Source of the DNA: Pectinophora gossypiella
Taxonomy: Eukaryota; Arthropoda; Insecta; Lepidoptera; Gelechiidae
Direction of reading: 5' to 3'
DNA: 64,000 bases
NCBI RefSeq assembly: GCF_024362695.1
Contig: NW_026063254.1
Span: 124,001 to 188,000 of the forward strand
The position numbers and the translations under genes are program-made. The notes beneath the pieces were generated by a model. The model saw only the letters and a list, made by a program, of their open reading frames with translations. It ran no database searches and was not told the DNA's origin. Shown piece after piece: positions 41,089-52,440 of the stretch (the stretch's first letter is position 1; each line of letters begins with the position of its first letter).

Positions 41089-41997
41089 AACTTATATAAA
41101 CTATCTATTGTCCCAAATAACCATATCCAAGTCCTTATACCACCCCTTCCTTTCATTGCAATTCATGAGGTGGATTCTATGTACTTGGAGGCAGAATGTC
41201 CTAAAACAAGCTCATGGTACATCTGTAAAGAGGAGGTGAACAACGGTCGCCGAGATCAACCAGACTGCGTGCAACAGCTAATCGTCAAGCAACGCATCGA
41301 CTCTACATGCAAGTTTACGCCAGTGATACTTACTAAAAACGCCGTGGAAGAAATCGACAATAGGCATTACACACTCAGCTTCCCAAGATCGACGAAAGTG
41401 CAACTATCCTGTGGACAAGAACAACACAAGATTCTCAAAGGAAGTTATTTGGCAGTTATACCTCAAGTGCATTTCTTTGAGGCAATGACGTCATAAATCG
41501 TCTGAAACAGACGTATAAGGCCAATGAGGATACCTCAAAACTGCAACTTAAAAACTGCAGAATTCACTATCTAAAATTCTTACGACACTATCAAAGGACA
41601 AGTTGTGAAGATTATGGACCTGACGACCCAACCAATGGAAGCAAACCAATCCAAACAAGCAACCGTGAGATTAAACTCAATAAATCTCGAAAATCTTCAC
41701 TACATCAACACGAAAATATCTCTGCAACATCCTGTGAAAATAACATCGATCGACGACCAAAACGTTTTATACCATCCGACCATACATATCTTCATTATCC
41801 TATTAAGTACATCTGTACTAGGAATCGGTGTAATAGTCTACAACAACTGTCGAAAATTTATCTCAAAAGAAAAATCGTCCGACGAGCCGCAGCACGTTTA
41901 TGCAACCATCACTAAAGAGCGGAAATTCGACCCCAAAGAGATGAAAATTAACACAAAGAACCTCTCAGCAACATTTTCGCAAGAAACCTTCAAATAG
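41089..41997 (+). pseudogene. Errantivirus-type env relic, C-terminal part
   Basis: Continues the env gene of 27383-27835 after the BEL insertion, in the same phase. It reads a conserved start (NLYKLSIVPNNHIQVLIPPL), a cysteine-containing ectodomain (41160-41450) and a stop at 41494-41496. In the same frame, after at least one further stop, 41605-41997 follows with a membrane segment (about 41790-41850, IHIFIILLSTSVLGIGVIVY) and a charged cytoplasmic tail. The in-frame stops come in addition to the BEL insertion, so the gene was already decaying or decayed since. Confidence 0.8.
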
Positions 41998-42000
41998 TTG

Positions 42001-42740
42001 CTGATCTGCGGGGGGAGGTGTTAAGTTATATGCCAGCACGGTATATGCTGACAGGAAGAGACCTCAATACACAACACTTGTGGATCAAAATTATGATGGT
42101 AGGGAGTACTATTTCATACGAGTTTATTGACATTAGTTACAAACTGAAGTATGCAAGCATTCCCCAGATAATAGGTATTTTCAAAACGTCAAGCTAGCGG
42201 GATCAAAGAACTACCTTTATAACTTTGGAACCGTTGAAGTACTACTTTCGGTATTTTGCAGGAGGTGAGTACTATTTCGGTACTATTTTTTGGCGTTTAA
42301 ATCAAAGCGAAAGACCTTGTCGTTAACTCTCGCCAAATTTCGCTCACCGTCAAGCTAGCAAGTGCAATAAAACATGGCTATAAATCCAGAACCGTGATGG
42401 TACTAATTTTTTTACAACAGGTACTATTTTTTTCAATAAGAGTACTATTTTTTGGTATGGTCAAATTATTTTTTCGTGCCCATTTTTTTTTTGAGGCCGC
42501 TAGCTTGACGCACACGATCTGTTTTCGTGTTCCAAGAGTGAATTCGCAAAAATAGCAATGAGTGTGATCTGTTATACTTAATTAAGGAAATCGTATATTG
42601 TGCTAGTTAAAAATAATTAATGATTAATTTTAAATATGTATCAATAAGTCCCCAACTCTGTCGCATTAGGTTATCCTGTAAAGATAGTTGTTGTGAGTGA
42701 AATAAATAAATAAATAAATAACTTACGCTCGTCGTCATCC
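42001..42740 (+). repeat. Polypurine tract and probable errantivirus 3' LTR start
   Basis: GCGGGGGGAGGTG at about 42008-42020 follows the env stop and has the form of a polypurine tract; the LTR would begin at about 42019-42026. Downstream is a possible small inverted-repeat insertion (42186-42510, 14-bp arms CGTCAAGCTAGCGG) rich in TACTATTTTTT phrases, and AATAAA runs near 42705. No 5' LTR is present to confirm. Confidence 0.4.
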
Positions 42741-43204
42741 ACATTTTTTCTTTGGTACTGTTTCTAGCTTTTTTAGAGAAAAAAGCACTTGATTATGTAA
42801 GTAACAGATTTTTCGCACTATATCAATCATGTTTTTGTATTAAATATTAGTTTTCAATTAGTTTATTTACGGAGGCGAAGTGACGCGCCGGTGCACAAAA
42901 ACCGTAATGACATTAGTTGACAGCTGCGTTCAGGAAGCGGGAAACTAACTTTTTTTTTTAGCTTTGGATATGAGCTTTGAAAATTGTGACGATGCTGGAG
43001 CATAAGACGTAGACTACACTGTTAAAACACACTACACTACACTGTTGTGTGTGTGTTGTGTTGTGTCTTTGGACTTCGTATCAACAGTGGCTGCAAGTTG
43101 TCTTTGATTACTTGTGGCTCTGCCCACCCCATTAGGGATTACGGGCGTGAGTTTATGTATGTATGTATGTGTGTACACTGTTAAAAACCTCTCGAACAAG
43201 GAGC

Positions 43205-43733
43205 GAGTATAATTATTCTCTCATTTTCCTCTTATCATAACAACCACAGATATATTTTTGATTTGTTTAATGTAGTTTCTTCTAGAGTTATCTCTTATGC
43301 AAACCAACTGGCTTTCACGGGGTTTTAGCCAAGTTGCAAACGATTAAGTACGTAAAACGACAGTGACAGTGATTTGAGAGATTGACATGTAACCTTATGT
43401 CAATCACATACATTTTTATCACTGACACTGTCGCTTTTCGGATACGTTGGAAAATTGGCTCATCTCTAAGCTTATACTATAATAGATATTAATGGTTGTT
43501 ATTCTTTTAAGTAATTTATTATCATACTTAATAGTTTTTTATATTTTGTAATTTGCAGGTTCTACCGAAAAGCAAAGAGGGGGTGATCGGAAAGGAGCAA
43601 AATGTTCAAGAAAACTCTTAATGACTAACTGTAATAACTGAAAATGAAGGTTTTTCTAATAAAGGCAAGTGCCATTCCGTATTAATATATTTTGTGATTA
43701 TGCATGTAATAATTATTATATTTCGTCGCTTCA
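43205..43733 (+). repeat. Left member of a 0.5-kb inverted repeat pair
   Basis: About 93 percent identical, inverted, to 54812-55321. It contains a nested hairpin at about 43358-43434: a 16-bp outer stem with one mismatch (CGACAGTGACAGTGAT) and an inner 8-bp stem ATTGACAT/ATGTCAAT. It is likely a MITE-like family present in two opposite copies. Confidence 0.75.
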
Positions 43734-43983
43734 TTCTTCAGATATAAGAATAACAAAGTAGTCCTTTTTATCCTACAGGCAACTTCGCACGGTTTTAAGA
43801 GACAATCAATAGACTAGATAATTTTTAAAAAAACGAACGAATGGTCGTAGGTGGCGCCTGTGGTGCGGCCCTTGCCGTGACTCGGTCCCAACTTCATTCT
43901 TTTTTCGTGCGAGGCAACAGACGCACGCGCCATCAATTTATATTTTACGATAGCTACCTACATATTCGTTATTTTTATATTAT

Positions 43984-46520
43984 ACTAGCTGGTACCCGCG
44001 ACTTCGTCTGCGTACTTTTAATTTGAATATTAAGGATTATATAAAAGGAACGGTATAGCATGTGATTAAAAGAGAGTAAGTAGGTATATTTAAAAAAAAT
44101 AAAAAATATCTGTTTACAGTAGTTATAAAGTACCTATGTATTCCATTGAGTGGCAGAAATTACCTAGGAATATTTATCGGTCCCTTATGTCCAAGACACT
44201 TACAGGGGTCAGCGTCACGTTGTGTACAAAAATATTTTAAAATGACCTAATTTAAAACTTTTTTGTACACAACGTTTGCTATTTTGTTATTATTTGTTAA
44301 AATGTGGAGATTGTTTGGACTCGACACTCGCGAGCAGGCCACGTATACACCACGTGCGCTCCCCCACCACAAGACAGCGCCGTTGACTGCCGCCACACTT
44401 CGGCGAATGTGCGCGACGACGAACGACGACCGACGGCAGTGGCGGCGATGCAGAGTATTCGTTAAAAGGAACTTTATCTACAAAAGCCAAATTTTTTTTT
44501 AACTTGATACACCCAAAACTACTAAATATCATGTTCCTAGGTTCAGTGGTTAATATTTTGTATACAAAAAGTTTGGCTTCGTAGTTCCCGTTCCGAATCC
44601 GTTCCGTTCCGTTCGAATTTCGGAAAATCCGTTTGTTGAAAAACTCTGCACATCCTAAGAGACCTACGTACCAAGTTTCATGGTTTTATCTTCAAAAATG
44701 ACGAATATCCATACAAACTTTCAACCCGTATTTCACCCCCATACTGGTAAAAATTTCAAAATGCTTGAACAAACGATTTTTTGTTTGTTATTTAGTGCCT
44801 AAACACAAAATTTAATATTTTTATCTTGAATAATGACGAACCTCATAAACAATTTCAACACCTATTTCATCCCCTCAAAGATCGAATTTTCAAAAACGGT
44901 TTAACAAATTGTTTTTTTATTTCTTATCAAGTTCCTAAATATAAAGTTTCGTGGTTTTATCCCCAAAAATGACGAACTCCCATACAAACTTTCAACCCTC
45001 ATTTCACCCCCCCACTGGTCGAAATTTCAGCAACGCTAGAACAAATGTTTAATTATTTTTTATCAAGTGCTTAAATATAAAGTTTCATGGATTTATATTT
45101 TAAAATTAAAATATCCCATACAAACTTTCAACCCCTATTTGAATCTCTTCGTCCCTTCTTTTCGCAATAAAAGGTATCCTATTTTCTTTCTCAGGGTCTA
45201 AAGATTGTCTGTGCCAAATTTAATCAAAATCGGTTGAGAGGTTTAAGCGGGAAAGCGTAACAGACAGACAGACAGACAGAGTTACTTTCGCATTTATAAT
45301 ATTAGTAAGGATTATTTTCCCTCGTTAAATAGTAAACAAACTAAGTGTAGGTGTTATAATTTCGTTGACGAACTGATTACCTATCCGTTTCTTTGTCTAA
45401 AATGAGTATTACCTTATTACTATGATTGATTACTGGGCTTAAAGTTCGTATAAATGTCTATCGAATTACCTCCTCAAGTTTAAAGCGTAGCTAGTCATGT
45501 AGTACTATATATTAATTATGTGGTGTAAGTAATTAGATTTTATCTGTATGTAATGTAACAGTCAGTTGAATAAAAAAACTTATACAAATCAGATCAATTA
45601 ATTGGCGTAATGTGATTCTAGAAAGAGTTTTAATGTTAATAGATAGCTAGCTATAGCTATGTGTAGGTTCCTGTAGGAATGAGATATAACTGTTTAATAA
45701 AGACAGTTGCATCAAAATTTTATCATAAATTCCCTAAATTATGGCGCCTACCTACCCTCTAAGTTAGAAAAGTGATCAAATACTAACTTGAGGTCACTCA
45801 GTTTAAAAAAAACATCGAAATCATTCCAGTAGCTCTGGCGTCATGCGCTTCTTGACACGATCACGAAATCTAGATTTCCGCGGGAATGAGGTATTTTCCC
45901 GCCATAAAAAGTAGCCTGTGTCCGTGCCTAAGATCCTATCTTTCAATTAACCAAGTCTTATAAAATTCCGTTCAGACGTTAAGGCGTGAATGAGGCAAAC
46001 TTTTAAAACAAACAATTAAAAATCACTAACCTAATTAGTTTTCTGTCTACTGCCTACGCCTTAAGTACGATAGCATAAATATTAATAGCCCATATCCTTT
46101 TCTAGATTACTATCTATCAGCTAACTAAATTTCATCAAAATCCGTTGAGCCGTTTAGGCATGATAGACAAAACTCCCAGCAAAAACCATAAAAAAATCAC
46201 TAACTCAATTCAGTTTTCTGCCTACTTCCTACCCCCTAAGTACGATGACGTGATCAATTTGATCGTACAACCGTTTTTAGATAACCAACTATTACCTTAC
46301 TAAATTTCATTAAAATCCGTTCAGCCGTTTAGACGTGAAAGAGCAAAAGTCCCAACAAAAACGACTACAAATCACTAAATCAATTTAGTTATCTGCCTAC
46401 TTCCTACCCCCTAAGAACGATGGCGTGATTATTTATAGCCTATGACCATTTCTAGGTTATCATCTATCACCATACCAAATTTCATCAAAATCCGTTGAGC
46501 CGTTTAGGCGTGAAAGAGTA

Positions 46521-46573
<53 letters not shown>

Positions 46574-46600
46574 GTTACTTTCGCATTTATAATATTAGTA
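43984..46600 (+). mobile_element. Repeat A, copy 2 (full length, plus strand)
   Basis: The intact version of the repeat split by DIRS-1 at the left of the window. It starts ACTAGCTGGTACCCGCGAC and ends TTATAATATTAGTA after a long (GACA)n run (46518-46572). It contains about four 135-bp units (44680-45130) and three 175-bp units (45900-46510). The unoccupied DIRS-1 target, ATT on minus, is at 45453-45455. An open frame at 44263-44502 exists in both copies but looks like GC-rich non-coding DNA. Confidence 0.85.
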
Positions 46601-46736
46601 TGGAGTATATGGAGTATGGATTTGTAATATTTAATCAAAGAATATGATCAGAAAGGTAAAAATACATTTATAGTTCTCTTAACCTATGAAAGTTAATAAT
46701 ATAAGTGTAATTAACCTCAATGTGTAAGTTCCTAAC

Positions 46737-47771
46737 TTAATTTGTGTTTAATACAGCATTTACAAATTCGTTATTGTCTGTATGTACAACCTCTCTAAAA
46801 TAATATTTTAGAAATACATTCGAGGAGTCGCTCCAGCCTGCAGCCTTGCGAACCATTTCCAAATTAACCCCCGACCTATGAGCCGCAGATGTGGACGCTG
46901 CTCGAGTACTGTGAGCTCCAAATATCGTTATATCAATTCCACTGTCTTGCAGTACCTTTTTAACCCATTTCGCCAAAGTTTGAGAACCAACGTTTTTATA
47001 AGGTTTACGTATCCCTATGAAAAGGTGTTCTTGATTACCACGCAAATCTTTGGTTCTCTCTAAATAAGTTTTGATTGCTAGCGCCGGGCAAATACTAGGG
47101 TTTTCATGAATGAAAGGTAATTTGATTAGTGGTTGGCAGGCTCCAGGTTTCGAGGTTTTGATTAAGTCGGTGATTGTAATCACAATCATATTAGTTTGTA
47201 ATAATATATTGTTTATTTTGATCAGACCAAGAGTCTGCATCCTTTGGGCAGAGGCTATTGCTAGTAAAGTACAAGCTTTATACGACAAATCAGCTAACGA
47301 AATATTATCATATGGATGCATATTGGAAAGGTAGTCTATCACTGTATTTGTATCCCATGTTGAATTATATTTAGGTTTAGGAGGCTTAAGCCTATACACG
47401 CCCTTTAAAAAACGATTGACACAGTCATTTAAAGTAATATGGGTACCAAGAATGATTGATAAAGCAGACCTATGTGTATTTAGACTACTGTATCCAACGC
47501 CTTCCTCAAACTTCTTGGTTAAATATAGTATTACTGTACTAGTGTTAGCCTCATAAATATCAAAATGATTATTTTTACAATATAGCCACCAAGACTTTAT
47601 TGAACTGTTATATTGAATTAATGTATTTGATGCAAAAGACGCCATCAATATATCTAGGGACTCTTGTGGTACACCACGCCTAATCATTGACTCCCTGATA
47701 ATTTGGCTGCCACCAGGATAAGGTCTGCGTGGAGTGGATGGCAGTCCCTGAAAGGAGAGTATAATAAACAT
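46737..47771 (-). CDS. DIRS-2 tyrosine recombinase
   Basis: Integration enzyme of DIRS-2. Catalytic residues visible: Arg177 (ASAQRMQTLGL), His287-x-x-Arg290 (FGAHSTRAAS), Trp313 (AAGWSDSS) and a tyrosine at 323 or 324 (FLKYYFRE). It overlaps the end of the RT ORF by 88 bases in another phase, as in DIRS-1 where the open frames also overlap. The first 20 or so residues lie in RT sequence and may not be translated; the conserved part starts at about RRGVPQESLD. The ORF is intact. Confidence 0.94.
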   Translation of the reverse strand: MFIILSFQGLPSTPRRPYPGGSQIIRESMIRRGVPQESLDILMASFASNTLIQYNSSIKSWWLYCKNNHFDIYEANTSTVILYLTKKFEEGVGYSSLNTHRSALSIILGTHITLNDCVNRFLKGVYRLKPPKPKYNSTWDTNTVIDYLSNMHPYDNISLADLSYKACTLLAIASAQRMQTLGLIKINNILLQTNMIVITITDLIKTSKPGACQPLIKLPFIHENPSICPALAIKTYLERTKDLRGNQEHLFIGIRKPYKNVGSQTLAKWVKKVLQDSGIDITIFGAHSTRAASTSAAHRSGVNLEMVRKAAGWSDSSNVFLKYYFREVVHTDNNEFVNAVLNTN

Positions 47772-49486
47772 TTATCAGGTCCAAAGTATATTTTTTCTGA
47801 TATAACAAGTCTAGACCACAAGGGGTACCATGGCTGTGATGGCCAGTAGGGTACCACTACGATACCTTTGGCTTTATCCGTGATTATTTTTTCTAGAACC
47901 CTAGTTATTAAACTGAAAGGAGGGAACGCGTAAAAATTGATGTTCTGCCAACCAAAAGTAAACGCGTCAACCACTTCAGAATAAGGATCAAGTTTCCATG
48001 ATGCATATCTAACGCATTTATAGTTCTGAGCACTTGCAAAAAGGTCAAATTCAGGGTTTTCTAATGTATTTGTAATTTGTAAAAATGCTTGTTTAGAAAT
48101 TTCCCATTCTGTGTCTATATTTAATCGACGAGATTCCCGATCTGCTATTACATTATCACTCGACTTGATGTAGGAGGCAAATACAAAGATGTTTTTTACC
48201 TCACACAACTGCCAAATATTACGGGCAAGTTCATTTAAATGAGGGTGTTGCACACCGCCCATTCTATTAATGTAACAAATGGCAGTGGTGTTATCAATTC
48301 TCAAAAGAACATCACAATCTCGCAAGTCTGCAGTAAATATCTTTAGTCCGTAAAATGCGGCCTTAAGCTCGAGAGTATTTATATGTAGGGTCGATTCAGT
48401 CTTAGACCAGTTGCCATTTGCATTTTGACCGCCGCATGATGCGCCCCATCCAGTATTAGATGCATCACTAAAGACTTCTAGAGAGAAAATGTTTTTTCGA
48501 ATAGGACAGAATGACGATGATATATTGTCTCTCCACCATATTAAATCATTTTTTAGAATATTTTTAAGTATCATTGACCTACTATAGTCGTCTGAATAAT
48601 TTAAAGCTAAAAACTTTTCGCGTTCAAACAGTTTGGTGTACACCCAACCGTAACTAACAGCTGGGCATGCAGAGGTCAAAAGGCCTATGAATTCTGCGAA
48701 GAATCTAATAGAACACATATTTTTACGCATAAGCTCCGTTGCTTTATTTCTAATGCGTTGTTTCTTTTCCACAGGTAAAGTAATAATCATGTCCGTAGTA
48801 TTTAGAATAAAACCTAAGAATTTGCATATCTTATTTGGTATCATAACGCTTTTTTTAACGTTTATAACAAATCCTAAAGATTCCAAAATATGTATTGTAT
48901 TGTTTACGTTTAATAAACATTCGTCATAAGATTTGCCTATACATAAAAAGTCATCTAAGTATGTTACTGATAGCAGTCCAGAGGCACGTAAATATTGTAG
49001 AACAGGTTTTAATAATTTCGTGAAGACAAAAGGTGCAGTACACAAGCCAAATGGAAGAACGTTAAACTGATATAGTTGTGATCGCCACTGAAAACGCAGC
49101 ATTTTTCTGTCATTTTCATCTACAGATATTAAAAAATAAGCATCCTGAAGATCTATTGTAGACATGAAATAGTTTTTGTTTAGTAGTTTTATAGCTGTTC
49201 GATAGTCCTCCATTTTAAAATGTTGAACTTGAATGAATTTATTTAGTTTCTTTAAATTTAATATAAACCTATGTTTTCCATTCGGCTTAGGTACTGTAAA
49301 AATAGGTGATATAAATTGTCCTTCACATGGAGTACAAGGCGAAATGAAATCTGAGTCTAATAGTTCTGTGATGCTTTCATCAATAATTTTGGCTTGAGAA
49401 TTGGAACTACAGATGTTATTTTGTTCTTGAATGTGTTGCATGGGCTTATCTTGGAAGGGTATTTTATACCCTTTCACCCATGACAA
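47684..49486 (-). CDS. DIRS-2 reverse transcriptase / RNase H / methylase-like ORF
   Basis: RT with STIDLQDAYFLISV (motif A), LPFGLCTAPFVFTKLL and TYLDDFLCIG (YLDD), RNase H (VFSDASNTGWGASC, LELKAAFYGL, LRIDNTTAICY), and the DIRS methylase-like domain (PEFDLFASAQN, FYAFPPFSLITRV, VVPYWPSQPWYPL). The first codon in this frame is TTG and the frame is open upstream with conserved residues (PIAGRLKYFYDKWSEL), overlapping the gag tail, so start choice or frameshifting is as in DIRS-1. No disabling change is seen. Confidence 0.94.
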   Translation of the reverse strand: MSWVKGYKIPFQDKPMQHIQEQNNICSSNSQAKIIDESITELLDSDFISPCTPCEGQFISPIFTVPKPNGKHRFILNLKKLNKFIQVQHFKMEDYRTAIKLLNKNYFMSTIDLQDAYFLISVDENDRKMLRFQWRSQLYQFNVLPFGLCTAPFVFTKLLKPVLQYLRASGLLSVTYLDDFLCIGKSYDECLLNVNNTIHILESLGFVINVKKSVMIPNKICKFLGFILNTTDMIITLPVEKKQRIRNKATELMRKNMCSIRFFAEFIGLLTSACPAVSYGWVYTKLFEREKFLALNYSDDYSRSMILKNILKNDLIWWRDNISSSFCPIRKNIFSLEVFSDASNTGWGASCGGQNANGNWSKTESTLHINTLELKAAFYGLKIFTADLRDCDVLLRIDNTTAICYINRMGGVQHPHLNELARNIWQLCEVKNIFVFASYIKSSDNVIADRESRRLNIDTEWEISKQAFLQITNTLENPEFDLFASAQNYKCVRYASWKLDPYSEVVDAFTFGWQNINFYAFPPFSLITRVLEKIITDKAKGIVVVPYWPSQPWYPLWSRLVISEKIYFGPDKCLLYSPFRDCHPLHADLILVAAKLSGSQ

Positions 49487-49569
49487 AATTATAGGATCTT
49501 CTGTAAGTTCACTCCATTTGTCGTAAAAGTATTTTAATCGACCAGCTATAGGTACCTGTGGTAGGATTT

Positions 49570-51161
49570 CTACTGGCGTCCCCTCGCCTGCTGGCGCGTG
49601 TGTGCGGTGTTGGTGCGGCGACCCCGCGCCGAGTCCTGGCGGCGATCCCGCGGCGGCCGGCGTGCTGCGGGGTTCGTCCGCGGCTCTGCCGCTGCTGCAC
49701 GCGACGCCCCCCTCGAGTTTAAAGCTCCCCTCTGCACTTGTGGAGCTGGAGGCGCCTTGTATGGAGTTCGTGGCGCCTGTTTCAATTCCGATCCAGTCCT
49801 GGTAATGGCTTTCGATGATTTGATATGTTCTGACAAATCAGATCCAAAAAGTTGTTCATCTATCTTAGTATTTTTCACCGTATCTCTGATATTTTTATTG
49901 AGAATATTTAGCGCAGCGTACCTGCGAGCTTGTGATTCTCTGTAATGACTGTCGCAAATAAGTCTTCCAGCGTCACTCAAAGTCTTTATTATATCCTGAG
50001 GAACCGTACTTTTAGATGCAAGGGCCCAATTTAAGACTTGTCCAATTGCAGCGAGACTACTAGCTAGTTGGTTTTGTTTACCTTGGTTGTACAAATCTTT
50101 TTTTACATTTATGTCCGGAAGAGCCGCTTTTATTTCTAAATTGAGTTTTGGTGCTCTTAGATTTGGACAATTCTCTGGTGGTAAGTAACGTTTCAACAGT
50201 TCGGATTGGTTATCTTTAGACAGGCCATTAACAAGAATATGCGTCCATCTAGGAGCAATGTCCTTATGCAAATTATCTCCGAAACTTTTTTGATTCACAA
50301 GGTCTTCACCAAGGAGTTGTAGAACTTCAGGTTCTAACGGCGCCTCTGTAGCATCATCCTGTACATCTGCGCTCGCCGCCGGCGCCGCCGGTTTGCTTGG
50401 ATCATCGGTGTCGGCTGGCTCAGTTGTCTCGAGCTGAGTAGGCGAGCACTCGTTATTGTCAATAGTAATAACCTCGTCATAGAGGGTTTCTTCTAGATGG
50501 TCTCCACCTACAAAATGAGATGGGTATTTAAAATACCAGTCTAAGTAAGAAGGTAGGTATATTAACGACCAACACGATTTACAGTATTCTAAGCACTAAT
50601 ATTTCTTATAAAATCCCTCGACACAGTTTACGTGGAGTGTGTTCCTCAACACTATAAAAGTGGAGCATAATAAATATATTGATCCTCTACACGGTTTACG
50701 TGGAGTAAAAAATGCCTCAACACTATAAAAGTGGAGTAAAATAAGATATAAATCCTCTACACGGTAAACGTGGAGTAAAAACGTGCCTCGACACTTTGAA
50801 AGTGGAGTTGGGAACTGTTATCACGATTTACGTGAAGTCCCTATTATATATACTATACACCCTCTGTGTACCCCTTAGGGGATACAGGCGTGGTGCTATG
50901 TTATATTTGTGTTGTAATATTATATTTTTATTATAAAGAAAAAAATAGGGTAGTGTCATATAGAATAACAATATTTGAACGTAGGTACGCATACAAATAA
51001 ATAAACTATTTACCTGTATAATCTGGCCGTGAATCTTCCGACGACACAGATAATGACCGTTGTCTTTGTCTTTTCTTAATTTTACGCTCCAACCTCCTCA
51101 TTTTTCGCAAAATGCCATCATAATCACTATCCCTCAATGCCGATCGCTTCCTTTTTCCCAT
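49570..51161 (-). CDS. DIRS-2 gag-like protein, two exons (51161-51014, 50507-49570)
   Basis: Exon 1 (51161-51014) starts at ATG and encodes 49 residues, basic (MGKRKR, RRLERKIKKRQRQR) then acidic/serine-rich (SVSSEDS). It ends in phase 1 at ACAG|GTAAAT. Exon 2 begins after TTTTGTAG at 50507 and, with the leftover base, continues in the phase of the long gag frame, which is open from there through an acidic region to 49570. Total about 361 residues. The middle matches DIRS-1 gag (YNQGKQNQLA, SDAGRLICDSHYRE) and the tail is arginine-rich. The agreement of phase and consensus makes splicing likely; no transcript was available to me. Confidence 0.82.
50508..51013 (-). other. Intron of DIRS-2 gag with seven small palindromes
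   Basis: Inferred 506-bp intron. Between 50619 and 50838 (plus coordinates) seven units of two alternating kinds occur: CACG-5 bases-CGTG (for example 50690-50702) and CACT-5 bases-AGTG (for example 50721-50733), each inside a longer conserved phrase ending GTGGAG. The change at the closing pair is compensated on the other side. Spacing 26-41 bases. Confidence 0.6.
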
Positions 51162-51407
51162 TATTGTATGTCGGTAATTGCTAACGAAAAATAATTTCTC
51201 AACAAAACGTAGAACGTGTGACTTGGATAACACAAAAACACGTAATGAGGTCATCGTGCGGGTGCATTACCGATGCAGTGTTGGAGGGAGAAAGGAAATA
51301 GGTTTTGTTTTTTTGTGATATTAGGCTCTAAATATGTGACGGAGATGACACCAACTCATGTACTGCTGCAAGTAATAAAGTAATCGTCTTCGGTTGAGAC
51401 CCGAAGT

Positions 51408-52440
51408 ATAATGTAACAGTCAGTTGAATAAAAAAACTTATACAAATCAGATCAATTAATTGGCGTAATGTGATTCTAGAAAGAGTTTTAATGTTAATAG
51501 ATAGCTAGCTATAGCTATGTGTAGGTTCCTGTAGGAATGAGATATAACTGTTTAATAAAGACAGTTGCATCAAAATTTTATCATAAATTCCCTAAATTAT
51601 GGCGCCTACCTACCCTCTAAGTTAGAAAAGTGATCAAATACTAACTTGAAGTCACTCAGTTTAAAAAAAAACATCGAAATCATTCCAGTAGCTATGGCGT
51701 CATGCGCTTCTTGACACGATCACGAAATCTAGATTTCCGCGGGAATGAGGTATTTTCCCGCCATAAAAAGTAGCCTGTGTCCGTGCCTAAGATCCTATCT
51801 TTAAATTAACCAAGTCTTATAAAATTCCGTTCAGACGTTAAGGCGTGAATGAGGCAAACTTTTAAAACAAACAATTAAAAATCACTAACCTAATTAGTTT
51901 TCTGTCTACTGCCTACGCCTTAAGTACGATAGCATAAATATTAATAGGCCATATCCTTTTCTAGATTACTATCTATCAGCTAACTAAATTTCATCAAAAT
52001 CCGTTGAGCCGTTTAGGCATGATAGACAAAACTCCCAGCAAAAACCATAAAAAAATCACTAACTCAATTCAGTTTTCTGCCTACTTCCTACCCCCTAAGT
52101 ACGATGACGTGATCAATTTGATCGTACAACCGTTTTTAGATAACCAACTATTACCTTACTAAATTTCATTAAAATCCGTTCAGCCGTTTAGACGTGAAAG
52201 AGCAAAAGTCCCAACAAAAACGACTACAAATCACTAAATCAATTTAGTTATCTGCCAACTGCCTACCCCCTAAGAACGATGGCGTGATTATTTATAGCCT
52301 ATGACCATTTCTAGGTTATCATCTATCACCATACCAAATTTCATCAAAATCCGTTGAGCCGTTTAGGCGTGAAAGAGTAACAGACAGACAGACAGACAGA
52401 CAGAGTTACTTTCGCATTTATAATATTAGTATGGATTTTT
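51408..52440 (+). repeat. Repeat A, copy 3 (3' part only)
   Basis: About 98-99 percent identical to 45550-46600 in the same orientation, beginning at AATGTAACAGTCAGTTG and ending at ATATTAGTATGGA. The (GACA)n run is shorter. Its left edge is the left end of DIRS-2 and its right edge the start of DIRS-3. Confidence 0.9.

Larger units (their letters stand above)
46605..51407 (-). mobile_element. DIRS-2: second DIRS-like element (minus strand), 3' end lost
   Basis: It carries spliced gag, RT/RNase H/methylase-like ORF and tyrosine recombinase in the order of DIRS-1, but the protein sequences differ a great deal, so it is a separate family. Downstream of the recombinase there are only about 130 bp before repeat A, and I find no internal complementary region or matching ITRs. 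The element sits between a full and a partial repeat A in direct orientation (45550-46600 and 51408-52440). Confidence 0.88.

Noticed and set aside
44263..44502. 79-codon frame in repeat A copy 2
   Set aside because: Same GC-rich block as above, extended by chance into an AT-rich hydrophobic start.
50580..50860. CRISPR-like array of short repeats in the DIRS-2 intron
   Set aside because: Units are imperfect and alternating, spacers are AT-rich and not unique, and the genome is eukaryotic.
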